From contig JAUXBW010000019.1 of assembly GCA_030619185.1 (NCBI GenBank), positions 1 to 12,898 of the forward strand: a stretch of DNA of 12,898 nucleotides. The letters run 5' to 3'. A program made the translations under genes and the position numbers. The notes beneath the pieces are model-generated. The model was not told where the DNA came from. It was given only the letters and a program-made list of their open reading frames with translations, and ran no database searches. This document shows positions 1 to 7,276 of this stretch, piece after piece. This DNA comes from Methyloprofundus sp. GTDB lineage: Bacteria; Pseudomonadota; Gammaproteobacteria; Methylococcales; Methylomonadaceae. Within the stretch, counting starts at the first letter, position 1, and each line of letters opens with the position of its first letter.

Positions 1-799
1 GATAAGGTAATTCGGTAACAATAATTGCCTGGCGTGTACCCTGATTATAATCTTCGACATGACTACGTGCACGGATATAAACTTTCCCGCGCCCCGTGCA
101 ATAGGCATCATAAATACCTGAAACACCATTAATAATACCGGCTGTCGGAAAGTCTGGGCCAGGAATATATTCCATTAAATCCCGGATGGTAATATCTGGG
201 TTATCTATATGCGCCAGGCAGGCACTAATCACTTCACCCAGGTTATGTGGCGGAATATTGGTGGCCATGCCCACCGCAATTCCCGAGGAGCCATTGACTA
301 ATAAGGCGGGAACCCTAGCCGGTAACACAGCAGGCTCAGACTCGGACTCATCGTAGTTAGCATTAAAATCAACAGTTTCCTTGTCTAAATCAGCCAGCAT
401 TTCATGCGCAATTTTTGCCATACGCACTTCGGTATAACGCATCGCAGCGGGAGAGTCGCCATCGACAGAACCAAAGTTACCCTGACCATCGATCAGCATA
501 TACCGCAAAGAAAATGGCTGCGCCATACGTACAATCGTATCGTAAACTGCTGTATCACCATGCGGGTGATACTTACCGATGACATCCCCGACCACACGCG
601 CTGATTTTTTATACGCCTTATTCCAGTCATTACCCAGGACATTCATCGCGTATAAAACACGGCGATGAACCGGTTTTAAACCATCTCTAACATCCGGGAG
701 TGCCCGACCTATGATAACGCTCATAGCGTAATCCAGATACGATTGCTGCATCTCGTCTTCGAGATTAACTAGGGTAATTTCTTTGGCAAATTCTGACAT
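1..799 (-). CDS. gyrA: DNA gyrase subunit A, N-terminal part (cut by window edge)
   Basis: GyrA is the breakage-reunion subunit of DNA gyrase, which introduces negative supercoils using ATP with GyrB in the cytoplasm. Read on the minus strand, this gives 266 residues beginning [10 protein letters not shown] and very close to the E. coli N-terminus throughout. The catalytic tyrosine is Y122 in the AAMRYTE motif, numbered as in E. coli. The quinolone-resistance region reads GDTAVYD, with threonine at 83 and aspartate at 87. Threonine at 83 is also the wild-type residue in Pseudomonas aeruginosa, so it does not by itself indicate resistance. The rest of the gene, including the C-terminal DNA-wrapping domain, lies beyond the left edge. 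The ATG at 799 aligns with the family start, but only a weak GGA precedes it as a ribosome site. Identity is certain from the sequence. Confidence 0.98.
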   Translation of the reverse strand, partial: MSEFAKEITLVNLEDEMQQSYLDYAMSVIIGRALPDVRDGLKPVHRRVLYAMNVLGNDWNKAYKKSARVVGDVIGKYHPHGDTAVYDTIVRMAQPFSLRYMLIDGQGNFGSVDGDSPAAMRYTEVRMAKIAHEMLADLDKETVDFNANYDESESEPAVLPARVPALLVNGSSGIAVGMATNIPPHNLGEVISACLAHIDNPDITIRDLMEYIPGPDFPTAGIINGVSGIYDAYCTGRGKVYIRARSHVEDYNQGTRQAIIVTELPY

Positions 800-826
800 G
801 GTGTCCGTGTATACGTCTGTATCGCT

Positions 827-842
827 GATAAATCAATTTATC
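827..842. repeat. 7-bp inverted repeat in the gyrA leader
   Basis: GATAAAT (827-833) and ATTTATC (836-842) are exact inverted copies separated by CA. They lie 28 bases upstream of the gyrA start, inside the probable leader. This could be an operator or simply AT-rich sequence. It resembles half of an FNR site, but the spacing is wrong for one. Confidence 0.35.
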
Positions 843-908
843 GGCTAGTGATTTTCTACATAACTCAGGCTTGTAAAGCCAAATTAATATATATTTTGAT
901 AACCGCAT

Positions 909-926
909 ATTATAGCAATAATTATA
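909..926 (-). promoter_or_regulatory. candidate gyrA promoter, two tandem TATAAT -10 elements
   Basis: On the minus strand a perfect TATAAT lies at 914-909, with a second copy 12 bases upstream at 926-921. Both point toward gyrA and would give a leader of roughly 100 bases. No convincing -35 hexamer sits 17 bases upstream of either; a TTGCAA lies about 20 bases upstream of the outer one. The stretch is AT-rich, so one or both matches could be chance. Confidence 0.4.
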
Positions 927-983
927 GCCAGATGGCGGCTAAAATTTTGCAATCACTGTAATTTCAGGTAGAGGAACTGTATA

Positions 984-998
984 AACTGGCAACCAGTT
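984..998. repeat. short inverted repeat between gyrA and the small ORF
   Basis: AACTGG (984-989) and CCAGTT (993-998) form a 6-bp stem with a 3-base loop, downstream of the 71-codon minus-strand ORF. A T-run does not follow in either direction, so it is at best a weak terminator. A 10-bp perfect palindrome AACGATCGTT at 1019-1028 lies between it and the stop codon. Otherwise 800-1038 holds no gene I can see. Confidence 0.3.
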
Positions 999-1038
999 GG
1001 CACTACAGATTTCATATCAACGATCGTTTTAAACTTTC

Positions 1039-1254
1039 CTATTGGGTCGGGTTAACGTTCAAAACAGTGTATATTTGTTTTAGTCTGGTTTCTGCTTTGC
1101 TTGTGGTTCGCAGGTGAATGATTGTATTGTTAGGGAGGGCAAAGTCAATGGATTTTGTTAAAGAGGTGAATTTTGTGATGGCTGCGCCAATAAGAACAAC
1201 ACCCGCATGAAATGTAATTTCTTTACCGGATTGTTCTAGTCGAAATGAACGCAT
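1039..1254 (-). CDS. small hypothetical protein, 71 aa
   Basis: I do not recognise this protein. It is a 71-residue, moderately basic sequence starting MRSFRLEQSG, with a hydrophobic patch around residues 17-27 (AGVVLIGAAI) that is too short and mixed to call a membrane helix. The C-terminal half is polar and basic. In favour of it being real, an AGGAAA ribosome-binding site lies about 8 bases before the ATG at 1254, and it occupies an otherwise empty interval. It is divergent from the fused transporter 78 bases away, so the two could share a control region. It could equally be a chance ORF or a gene remnant; no domain or motif supports a function. Confidence 0.45.
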   Translation of the reverse strand: MRSFRLEQSGKEITFHAGVVLIGAAITKFTSLTKSIDFALPNNTIIHLRTTSKAETRLKQIYTVLNVNPTQ

Positions 1255-1332
1255 GGTACACTTTCCTGTAAAAATAATGAAAATTCACCGATTTAGCCAG
1301 AAAAACGACTATTATCAATCAGGAATTATTTA

Positions 1333-3513
1333 ATGATTGACTCATATATCAAACACACTCCGCATAACAAACACTTAGGCTCTACCAAATTTATTATTAG
1401 CAGTCTAATAGCCGGGATTGTCTTTGGCTTATTAGTCGGTGAACCAGCAAGTAAATTACAGATTCTGGGGGATAGTTATATCGGTCTCTTACAAATGACC
1501 GTCCTGCCCTATATCATGTTTGCTTTGATAGCGAATATAGGTCGACTCAACGCCTTTGAAGCCAAGCTACTGACCCGGCAAGGTGTTCTGGTACTCTTAG
1601 GTCTATGGCTGATAGGTGCTTTAAGCGTCTGGGCTATGTCTATGGCTTTACCCAAAGTTGATAATGCTGCATTTTTCAGCTCTTTACTGGTCGAAAGTTC
1701 AGCAAAAATAAATTTTCTAAAACTATTTATTCCTGCCAATCTTTTTCAGTCTCTCTCTGAAAATGCTGTGCCCGCAGTGGTCTTGTTTAGCATCATGTTT
1801 GGTACGGCTTGTATTGGTTATAAAGAACACCAGCCTTTATTAGAATATTGTGATCATGTCACTAAAATCCTGATACGAGTTAACAGCTTTGTGGTTATGC
1901 TGGCTCCTATCGGTATATTTGGCATTGCGGCCAGTGCGGCTGGTACCCTCACTTTAGAGCAATTTGGGCGGGTTCAGGCTTACGTGTTAATGTTAATTGC
2001 CGCCGTCGCGTTAGTTACCCTGTTGGTCTTGCCCTTACTAATCAGCAGTTGCACACCCTTTAGTTACCGGCAAATTTTTCGGGAATCAAGAAATGCCCTA
2101 TTAACTGTCTTTGTGATTGGTAGTGTCTTTGCCGTTATTCCATTACTTGTTGCCGGGGTAAACCGCTTATTTCACGAACATGTGACCACTCAATCCAGAC
2201 ATGCCCGCATCCCGGATTTAGTGCTGCCACTCGCTTACCCATTCCCTGATATGGGGAAAATTCTCAGTCTGGTTTTTGTTGCCTTTGCGGCCTGGTTTTA
2301 TGATAAACCCCTGGATTTTCTTGACTACCCGGAGATGCTCATTGTTGGCCTGTTTTTAAATTTTGGCAAGCTGATTATCAGCATCCCCTTTCTACTCGAT
2401 TTATACCAGATCCCCGAAGATATTTTTAATCTATTCATAACCGTTGGGGTGATCTGTGGGCGTACCGCAGACGTTGCAGGTGCAATGCACTTAATGACTT
2501 TTACCATTTTAACCACTGCGCTGATGATGGGTATGTTTAAAGTCAACTGGCCAGCCCTAATCCGCAATGGACTGATTTGTTTTATACTATTTTTTTGCGT
2601 TAGCCTGGGAATCCGTGCTTTTCTTGAACAACAACACAGCACTGAGCATCCAGAAACGCAAATCCTGTCTATGCAGCTATTAAATCAGCGTGTTCCCCAC
2701 ACAGTTTCCAGTCTATCCATTCCTAACCCGGTCGCACTGGGTTCTGGTCAGCACTTAATAGAAAGGATTCGTCAACGGGGAATTATTAGAATAGGTGTAC
2801 ATGAAGACAGCCTGCCTTTTTCATTTTACAATAAGCAGGGTCAGCTGGTTGGTTTTGATATCGATCTAATGATGTCTCTTGCCGAAGATTTACAGGTTAG
2901 TATTGAATTTATACCTTATGAAAGTGAATACCTTCTACAGCAATTGGAAGAGGATCATTTTGATATTGCCGTTTCGGGTATTACTCCAAATCCAAAATTA
3001 CTCGCATCCACGCGTATTTTATATAGTAGTAGCTATCTTGATACTCACCTGGCTCTGGTTGTCCCCGATTATCTACGTAAACAATTCAGCGATATAGCCC
3101 AGATTAATAAACTTAAAAATATACATATAGGCGTACGCAAAGAAAGTAATTTTTCTGACCGAATTAATGGCCTCTTTCCTGGTTTTAAAGTAACTGAGCT
3201 GGATTCCGAGGCTGATTTTTTTAAGCTCCCAGAATTTCGTGAGCAAATCTTACTGACAACGGCAGAGGGTGGAGCAGCCTGGACGCTACTCAACCCGAAT
3301 TATGAGGTGGTTTCCCCTTTTGCAAACTACCAGGGAGCCCCCTTAGTTATTGCTGTCGCAGGTGAGGATCTGATGTTAGAGCACTTTATTACAACCTGGA
3401 TTAAGTTAAAACAAACCGATGGTACGATTGATAAACTATTTAAGCACTGGATTCTTGGTGAAACAGAAATAAAACACCAACCCCGCTGGAGTATTTTAAA
3501 TATTACACGCTAA
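1333..3513 (+). CDS. SDF-family symporter fused to a periplasmic solute-binding domain (SBP family 3)
   Basis: This is a 726-residue inner-membrane protein with two modules. Residues about 18-405 resemble the dicarboxylate/amino-acid:cation symporter (SDF, GltP-like) fold: many hydrophobic segments, the LQMTVLPYIMFALIANIG stretch near 53-70, and a GRTADVAG segment near 376-383 where the family has its last-helix DxGRT motif. Residues about 478-710 resemble family 3 extracellular solute-binding proteins (amino-acid type): GIIRIGVHEDSLPFSF, GFDIDLMMSLAEDL, FDIAVSGITP and a closing TIDKLFKHW. An extra hydrophobic segment at about 412-430 lies between them and would carry the second module to the periplasm. 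The serine-rich HP1 tip and the NMDGT motif of classical members are not present. Translation starts after AGGAA at 1321-1325. Likely role, by inference, is uptake or sensing of a dicarboxylate or amino acid; the substrate is unknown. Confidence 0.85.
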   Translation: MIDSYIKHTPHNKHLGSTKFIISSLIAGIVFGLLVGEPASKLQILGDSYIGLLQMTVLPYIMFALIANIGRLNAFEAKLLTRQGVLVLLGLWLIGALSVWAMSMALPKVDNAAFFSSLLVESSAKINFLKLFIPANLFQSLSENAVPAVVLFSIMFGTACIGYKEHQPLLEYCDHVTKILIRVNSFVVMLAPIGIFGIAASAAGTLTLEQFGRVQAYVLMLIAAVALVTLLVLPLLISSCTPFSYRQIFRESRNALLTVFVIGSVFAVIPLLVAGVNRLFHEHVTTQSRHARIPDLVLPLAYPFPDMGKILSLVFVAFAAWFYDKPLDFLDYPEMLIVGLFLNFGKLIISIPFLLDLYQIPEDIFNLFITVGVICGRTADVAGAMHLMTFTILTTALMMGMFKVNWPALIRNGLICFILFFCVSLGIRAFLEQQHSTEHPETQILSMQLLNQRVPHTVSSLSIPNPVALGSGQHLIERIRQRGIIRIGVHEDSLPFSFYNKQGQLVGFDIDLMMSLAEDLQVSIEFIPYESEYLLQQLEEDHFDIAVSGITPNPKLLASTRILYSSSYLDTHLALVVPDYLRKQFSDIAQINKLKNIHIGVRKESNFSDRINGLFPGFKVTELDSEADFFKLPEFREQILLTTAEGGAAWTLLNPNYEVVSPFANYQGAPLVIAVAGEDLMLEHFITTWIKLKQTDGTIDKLFKHWILGETEIKHQPRWSILNITR

Positions 3514-3530
3514 AAAATCTGTTATAAAAA

Positions 3531-5633
3531 CTACCAATCATAGCTTAGAGTAGCATAAACATTCCTTCCCGGACCGGGCAAGTGCTCACCAACCGACGTG
3601 CCATCATTGATCGGGTTTCTATTTAGACCACTAAGATGTACTCTGTATGCCTTATCCAGAAGATTTTCAACACCGCAACCTATTTCCAGACCTTGCAAAT
3701 ACTTATATTGGGGACGGTACTGAGCGCGTATATTCCATAACACATAACCGGCTGTCGGAACTTCATTATTATATTCAGATGTTTTAGTCTGCTTGTTATA
3801 AGCAACCAATTCAGTTCCCGCCAGCCATTCTTCTGTATCATAAAAAAAACTAAGTTTCCCATTGAGTGGGGCAATACGATATAAGTTATCCGAAATATCA
3901 GTCCGCCTACCACGCACATAGCTCAGCATAAAATCGATACGCCAATCTTCAAGAAAGCGATATCCCGCGTCCAGATCTATACCATATAGATTGGCATTAA
4001 CATTAGAGTATTCTAAAGTGTTAGGATCTATAGCTAAAGCTGCTTTGTTCTGTGTTGGCGTTCCTTGTATATAATTATCTACATAGCGATAAAAAATTCT
4101 GGGTGTGACATACACAGCTTCTGCTTGCCAATCAAAACCTAACTCGGCCTGATACGATGTTTCTGGCACGAGGTCAATATTACCAATGTAATTCCGCCCG
4201 TCGGCTAAACCACCTGTGGCATTCAGCGGCATCCATAAGTAGCGTTCCTGATAGGAAGGGGACCGTGTTTTTCTACCAAAACCTAATTCCACAGCCATAT
4301 CAGAACTCAGGTAGTGGGTTAATACCCCCACTACATCGAAATTCACATCATTTTTAAGTCTTTCACTGGTATTAAAGTCAGCGGCGAGTTTTGAGCCCGG
4401 TTTTCCAGGAGCAAAGGGCGGAGCACCTGCAGCACTCACTGTACCCGCATTCATCCTTATCCAATTAAGCCTGGTTCCTAATTCTAAATTCCAGTCTTTA
4501 GCAAAATCCCCGTTCCATTCAGCAAAAAAACCATAACGGTCACGCGTTACATCATTGAAGTTATTAATGATAAAGGGTTCATTAAATGGATTTGTAATCA
4601 CTGCATTGTGTTCAATATTATCACCATCAACACCCAGTAATAAATTACCTTCGAAGAGTGGAATATCAATAGATGTCTTATAACCAAAACCTTCTGCCGT
4701 ATTGTCTGATTGGCGACGTTTAGGCGCAAGAACAACACCCCGCAAGCTGTAGTTATTCATCTGATGCTCAACATCCTGATATTGAAACTCAGTCACTATT
4801 GCGTATTTATCAGCTATCAATCCGTTGTAATTGAAATTCGCAACACCTCCCCGGGAATAAATAATGTCCATTGGTAAAGAGGGGGTTCCTGATTGATGGG
4901 TATCATTATAATTGTAAGCAAAATCTAACTCATGGTTCTGATCATCCGTTTGAAAACCATAGCCTACTGTGCCGACATTCCGTTCATGACTGGTATCTCT
5001 GTTAACACCACCACTCCAGCTATAATTTTCACCGGCTTCACGACTACCACCCCCGCGAATCTTATGATTCTTATTGGCAACATTGCCGAATAAACTTACG
5101 TAATAGCCAGTATTTACAGAGTTATACCCGTTGGCCGTTCTACCAGAAAACAATATATCCTCATCTTCAGCAAATTCACCCCGTCGTGTTCGCTGAATAA
5201 TAGTACCTCCCAGCGTTTCAATACCGCTACTCACTGAGGCAATACCCCGTTTTACACTTAATGATTCCGTCAAAACTGCGGGAACATGACTTAAGGGTGC
5301 ATCCATTGCATTCGCGCAGGCGGATTTATAGTTTGCGCCATCTGAACTGACATTGACACGATCTCCATACAATCCGCGATACTGTGCAATACCTGATAAA
5401 GGGCCATTTGAATTTACATTAGCACCCGGCACTTCGTGCAGCAAAACCGCCGCATCACCCACCCCGCCCATATCGGGTTTTACTCCAACCGTTCCCGGAG
5501 TGATGACCTCTCCTTCAATAAACATGGTCGGTAAAATTTCCTTGTCTGAATCGACCAGATCTGCTGCATGTGAGGGAAAAATAATGGCTGATAACAAGCA
5601 GCCAGAAACTATTTTTAAGTAGTTTTGATTCAA
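3531..5633 (-). CDS. TonB-dependent outer-membrane receptor, OprC/NosA-like copper type
   Basis: This is a TonB-dependent receptor of 700 residues with a signal peptide (MNQNYLKIVSGCLLSAIIFPSHA), a plug domain and a 22-strand-type barrel ending in an aromatic C-terminus (YATLSYDW). A possible TonB box, PTMFIEG, lies soon after the signal peptide. Numbered from the start chosen here, the plug has C106-A-N-A-M110, followed by DAP. The barrel has H290-Q-M292 followed by NNYSLR. These match in kind, order and spacing the CxxxM and HxM copper ligands described for Pseudomonas OprC. The likely role is therefore copper import across the outer membrane, energised by TonB. I chose a TTG start at 5633 because AAGGAG lies 8 bases upstream; a further upstream TTG at 5663 would extend it by ten residues without a ribosome site. 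It is divergent from the regulator and convergent with the transporter, with only 17 bases between stops. Confidence 0.9.
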   Translation of the reverse strand: MNQNYLKIVSGCLLSAIIFPSHAADLVDSDKEILPTMFIEGEVITPGTVGVKPDMGGVGDAAVLLHEVPGANVNSNGPLSGIAQYRGLYGDRVNVSSDGANYKSACANAMDAPLSHVPAVLTESLSVKRGIASVSSGIETLGGTIIQRTRRGEFAEDEDILFSGRTANGYNSVNTGYYVSLFGNVANKNHKIRGGGSREAGENYSWSGGVNRDTSHERNVGTVGYGFQTDDQNHELDFAYNYNDTHQSGTPSLPMDIIYSRGGVANFNYNGLIADKYAIVTEFQYQDVEHQMNNYSLRGVVLAPKRRQSDNTAEGFGYKTSIDIPLFEGNLLLGVDGDNIEHNAVITNPFNEPFIINNFNDVTRDRYGFFAEWNGDFAKDWNLELGTRLNWIRMNAGTVSAAGAPPFAPGKPGSKLAADFNTSERLKNDVNFDVVGVLTHYLSSDMAVELGFGRKTRSPSYQERYLWMPLNATGGLADGRNYIGNIDLVPETSYQAELGFDWQAEAVYVTPRIFYRYVDNYIQGTPTQNKAALAIDPNTLEYSNVNANLYGIDLDAGYRFLEDWRIDFMLSYVRGRRTDISDNLYRIAPLNGKLSFFYDTEEWLAGTELVAYNKQTKTSEYNNEVPTAGYVLWNIRAQYRPQYKYLQGLEIGCGVENLLDKAYRVHLSGLNRNPINDGTSVGEHLPGPGRNVYATLSYDW

Positions 5634-5640
5634 ATTAAAT

Positions 5641-5646
5641 ACTCCT
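5641..5646 (-). promoter_or_regulatory. ribosome-binding site fixing a TTG start for the copper receptor
   Basis: On the minus strand, AAGGAG is followed after 8 bases by the TTG at 5633. The signal peptide then begins immediately. No ATG in this frame is nearby, and the longer TTG frame beginning at 5663 reads straight through this site. This decides the start. Confidence 0.7.
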
Positions 5647-5688
5647 TGTGATTTAATAAACAAACTTGAGAGAACTTATCTGCTTAAT

Positions 5689-5730
5689 ATTTTAACCCCC
5701 TAAAACCATAAAATAATTGATATTTATCAA
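5689..5730 (-). promoter_or_regulatory. FNR box and class II-type promoter for the copper receptor
   Basis: A perfect FNR/Anr consensus, TTGAT-ATTT-ATCAA, lies at 5717-5730, inside an 18-base near-palindrome AATTGATATTTATCAATT. On the minus strand a TAAAAT -10 element follows at 5694-5689. The gap between box and -10 is 22 bases, exactly the spacing of class II FNR-activated promoters, where the site is centred at -41.5 and replaces the -35. This would start transcription near 5682 with a leader of about 50 bases before the receptor. In the opposite direction no -10 lies at the matching distance, so the receptor is the more likely target. Activation under low oxygen is inferred. Confidence 0.7.
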
Positions 5731-5740
5731 TTACTCACAA

Positions 5741-5757
5741 CAAGCTCACTTAGCTTG
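5741..5757. promoter_or_regulatory. inverted repeat beside the FNR box, possible second operator
   Basis: CAAGCT (5741-5746) and AGCTTG (5752-5757) are exact inverted 6-bp arms around CACTT. The repeat sits 10 bases from the FNR box, upstream of it from the receptor's side. The dyad size suits a dimeric regulator, but I do not recognise the motif. Confidence 0.35.
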
Positions 5758-6055
5758 AGTTTATATTACTAATGGTCTATTTATTGCTTAAGGCCGTGTG
5801 CAATTTTTAACCTGCCCCTAGTTATATAACGAAAGGGCCTATACATATAAGGCTAAGGACACCCGCCTCCTTCCCCTTTAAATAGTACGCTGAATCTCAA
5901 CGTGTTTTTTGATGGATTTATCAGGCATATCACCTATTAGACAACGCCATTTAACATTGTTTACCTAGCCACTATTATTTTTTATTCACACCCTCTTTTA
6001 ATTAGTTTATGAACTACTTTAATTTACACGCAACACTTGCGCTTTTTACTTACTA

Positions 6056-6751
6056 ATGGAACCTGATCTAGTCAACAAGGCATGGAATGGCTCAGAAAAA
6101 TGCCAGCGATGTCGTATTCGTGAATTAGTCTTATTCGCTGATTTACAACAGGACGACTTTGAGCAACTGCACCACCCTATTGTTGATATCGAATTAGCGC
6201 CTGGAGATACCTTATATAAAGAACAGCAAAAACCTGAATTCGTCTTTACCATCCGCTCAGGCATGATAAAATTAGTACGCTATTTGCCTAATGGTAGCTA
6301 CAGAATAGTCCGCTTATTACAACAGGGAGACCTGGCAGGGATTGAAACCTTAAACAATACCGCCTACCTGCATCATGCAATTGCCTTGCAAGATACATCA
6401 ATATGTCGCATACCTATTGAAAATATTGACCAGCTAAACCAGCACTCGCCTCATCTGTATAAACAATTGACGGCACGTTGGCATAGGGTGCAAAGTGATG
6501 CTGATATCTGGCTAGCTGAATTAACGGTGGGCAACTCGAAAAAGCGTATAGCAAATTTATTACTCTATTTAGCGCAACAAAGTTCGACTGAGCATTTTTT
6601 CCTACCCCATCGTGAGGATATGGGTGCACTTTTAGCAATAACCACCGAAACAGCAAGTAGAATTATTGCCGAATTCAAACGCCTAAAATATCTACAGGTT
6701 GAATCGCAAGGAGCTCTAATTGATAAAGATAAACTCAAACACATTTCTTAA
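6056..6751 (+). CDS. Crp/Fnr-family transcriptional regulator, FNR-like with three cluster cysteines
   Basis: This 231-residue cytoplasmic regulator has a cyclic-nucleotide-binding-type beta-roll (about 25-130), a dimerisation helix (about 130-155) and a C-terminal winged helix. The recognition helix contains E198-T-A-S201-R202, the ExxSR pattern by which FNR-type proteins read TTGAT half-sites; CRP has a different pattern. The N-terminus has C16 and C19, aligning with FNR C20 and C23, and C117 in SICRIP aligns with FNR C122. The position of FNR C29 is valine. Three of the four iron-sulfur ligands are therefore present. It may bind a cluster with a different fourth ligand, bind an altered cluster, or sense something else. 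The FNR box upstream makes autoregulation or control of the divergent copper receptor plausible. No clear ribosome site precedes the ATG; the start is chosen because it places the CxxC where the family has it. Confidence 0.88.
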   Translation: MEPDLVNKAWNGSEKCQRCRIRELVLFADLQQDDFEQLHHPIVDIELAPGDTLYKEQQKPEFVFTIRSGMIKLVRYLPNGSYRIVRLLQQGDLAGIETLNNTAYLHHAIALQDTSICRIPIENIDQLNQHSPHLYKQLTARWHRVQSDADIWLAELTVGNSKKRIANLLLYLAQQSSTEHFFLPHREDMGALLAITTETASRIIAEFKRLKYLQVESQGALIDKDKLKHIS

Positions 6752-6754
6752 ACT

Positions 6755-7276
6755 ATGAACTCCGATAAAATACTACTCGTTTTTTTACTTGCCACTTTTT
6801 GCTATTCAGTCGCAACGGCTATGGAAAAATCTTCAACAGCCCGAATTAATGAAGTAGCACGATTAGGTAAGCAAGTCATGCCGTTTGATTTAAATCGAAC
6901 ACTGCATATCTTTTCCAAAACAGAGCATGGCGGTGTGCAACAGGTCATCTCCAAAGATTCTGATAACCTAGAGCAAGTGACTCTAATTCGCGAGCATTTA
7001 AGCAAAATTGCTGCTGATTTTAAATTAGCTGACTTTACCGATCCTGAGAAAATTCATGGTAAAGACATGCCTGGTCTGGAAGCATTGCGCAATGCCAAGC
7101 CAAAAGATCTCTCTATCCTTTACCGAGAAATAGCTGATGGAGCAGAAATCACTTACACATCAGAAGATGTCACCATAATTCATGCCATTCACCAGTGGTT
7201 TGATGCCCAATTAAATGACCATGCGCGTCATGCGGTCATGCATCGTCAACATCATGGTATGAATAGCGGGGAATAA
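6755..7276 (+). CDS. exported histidine-rich hypothetical protein, 173 aa
   Basis: The protein has a clear Sec signal peptide (MNSDKILLVFLLATFCYSVATA, cleavage near residue 22) and a soluble domain of about 150 residues, so it should be periplasmic. The domain has MPFDLNRTLHIFSKTEHGGVQQV near 42-64, an IREHLSKIAADF helix, HGKDMPGLEAL near 101-111, and a helix ending in IHQWFDAQLNDH. The tail is rich in histidine and methionine (HARHAVMHRQHHGM), suggesting metal binding. I recall similar proteins carrying the label aspartate carbamoyltransferase in databases, but I see none of that enzyme's motifs, and an exported 17-kDa protein is not that enzyme. It begins 3 bases after the regulator stop, which suggests translational coupling. 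Function is unknown; periplasmic metal handling is an inference from the tail and the neighbours. Confidence 0.8.
   Translation: MNSDKILLVFLLATFCYSVATAMEKSSTARINEVARLGKQVMPFDLNRTLHIFSKTEHGGVQQVISKDSDNLEQVTLIREHLSKIAADFKLADFTDPEKIHGKDMPGLEALRNAKPKDLSILYREIADGAEITYTSEDVTIIHAIHQWFDAQLNDHARHAVMHRQHHGMNSGE

Larger units (their letters stand above)
5634..6055. other. divergent regulatory region without a gene
   Basis: This 422-base gap lies between the copper receptor and the Fnr-like regulator. The half nearest the receptor holds the receptor's ribosome site, -10 element, FNR box and the CAAGCT/AGCTTG dyad. The other half has a perfect 10-base palindrome GTTATATAAC at 5821-5830, an AAGGA/TCCTT pair at 5855-5872, and AT-rich sequence up to the regulator. 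A weak promoter for the regulator could be TTCACA and TATGAA with a 17-base spacer in 5985-6015, but I am unsure of it. No ORF here has a credible start and length. Confidence 0.6.

Noticed and set aside
253..268. GyrA threonine 83 (E. coli numbering) as a quinolone-resistance mutation
   Set aside because: The codon lies near 551-553 on the minus strand, and threonine is the natural residue here in some gammaproteobacteria; D87 is unchanged. Resistance cannot be inferred.
404..604. Plus-strand ORF inside gyrA
   Set aside because: It is antisense to a strongly conserved gyrA region and has no ribosome site; it is a shadow frame. The same applies to the other short ORFs overlapping the transporter, receptor, regulator, phosphoesterase and ispG genes.
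826..843. Second FNR box upstream of gyrA
   Set aside because: TGAT and ATCAA are present but separated by two bases instead of four, so the site does not fit the FNR consensus.
5634..5663. Longer form of the copper receptor from TTG at 5663
   Set aside because: The extra ten residues are encoded across the ribosome-binding site of the shorter form and put non-signal residues before the signal peptide.
5866..5872. CCTCCTT, identical to the 16S rRNA anti-Shine-Dalgarno end, in the regulator leader
   Set aside because: A 7-base match in a pyrimidine-rich stretch is likely chance. On the other strand AAGGAGG has no credible ORF at the right distance.
6755..7276. Aspartate carbamoyltransferase
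   Set aside because: The size, signal peptide and lack of carbamoyl-phosphate and aspartate binding motifs are inconsistent with that enzyme.
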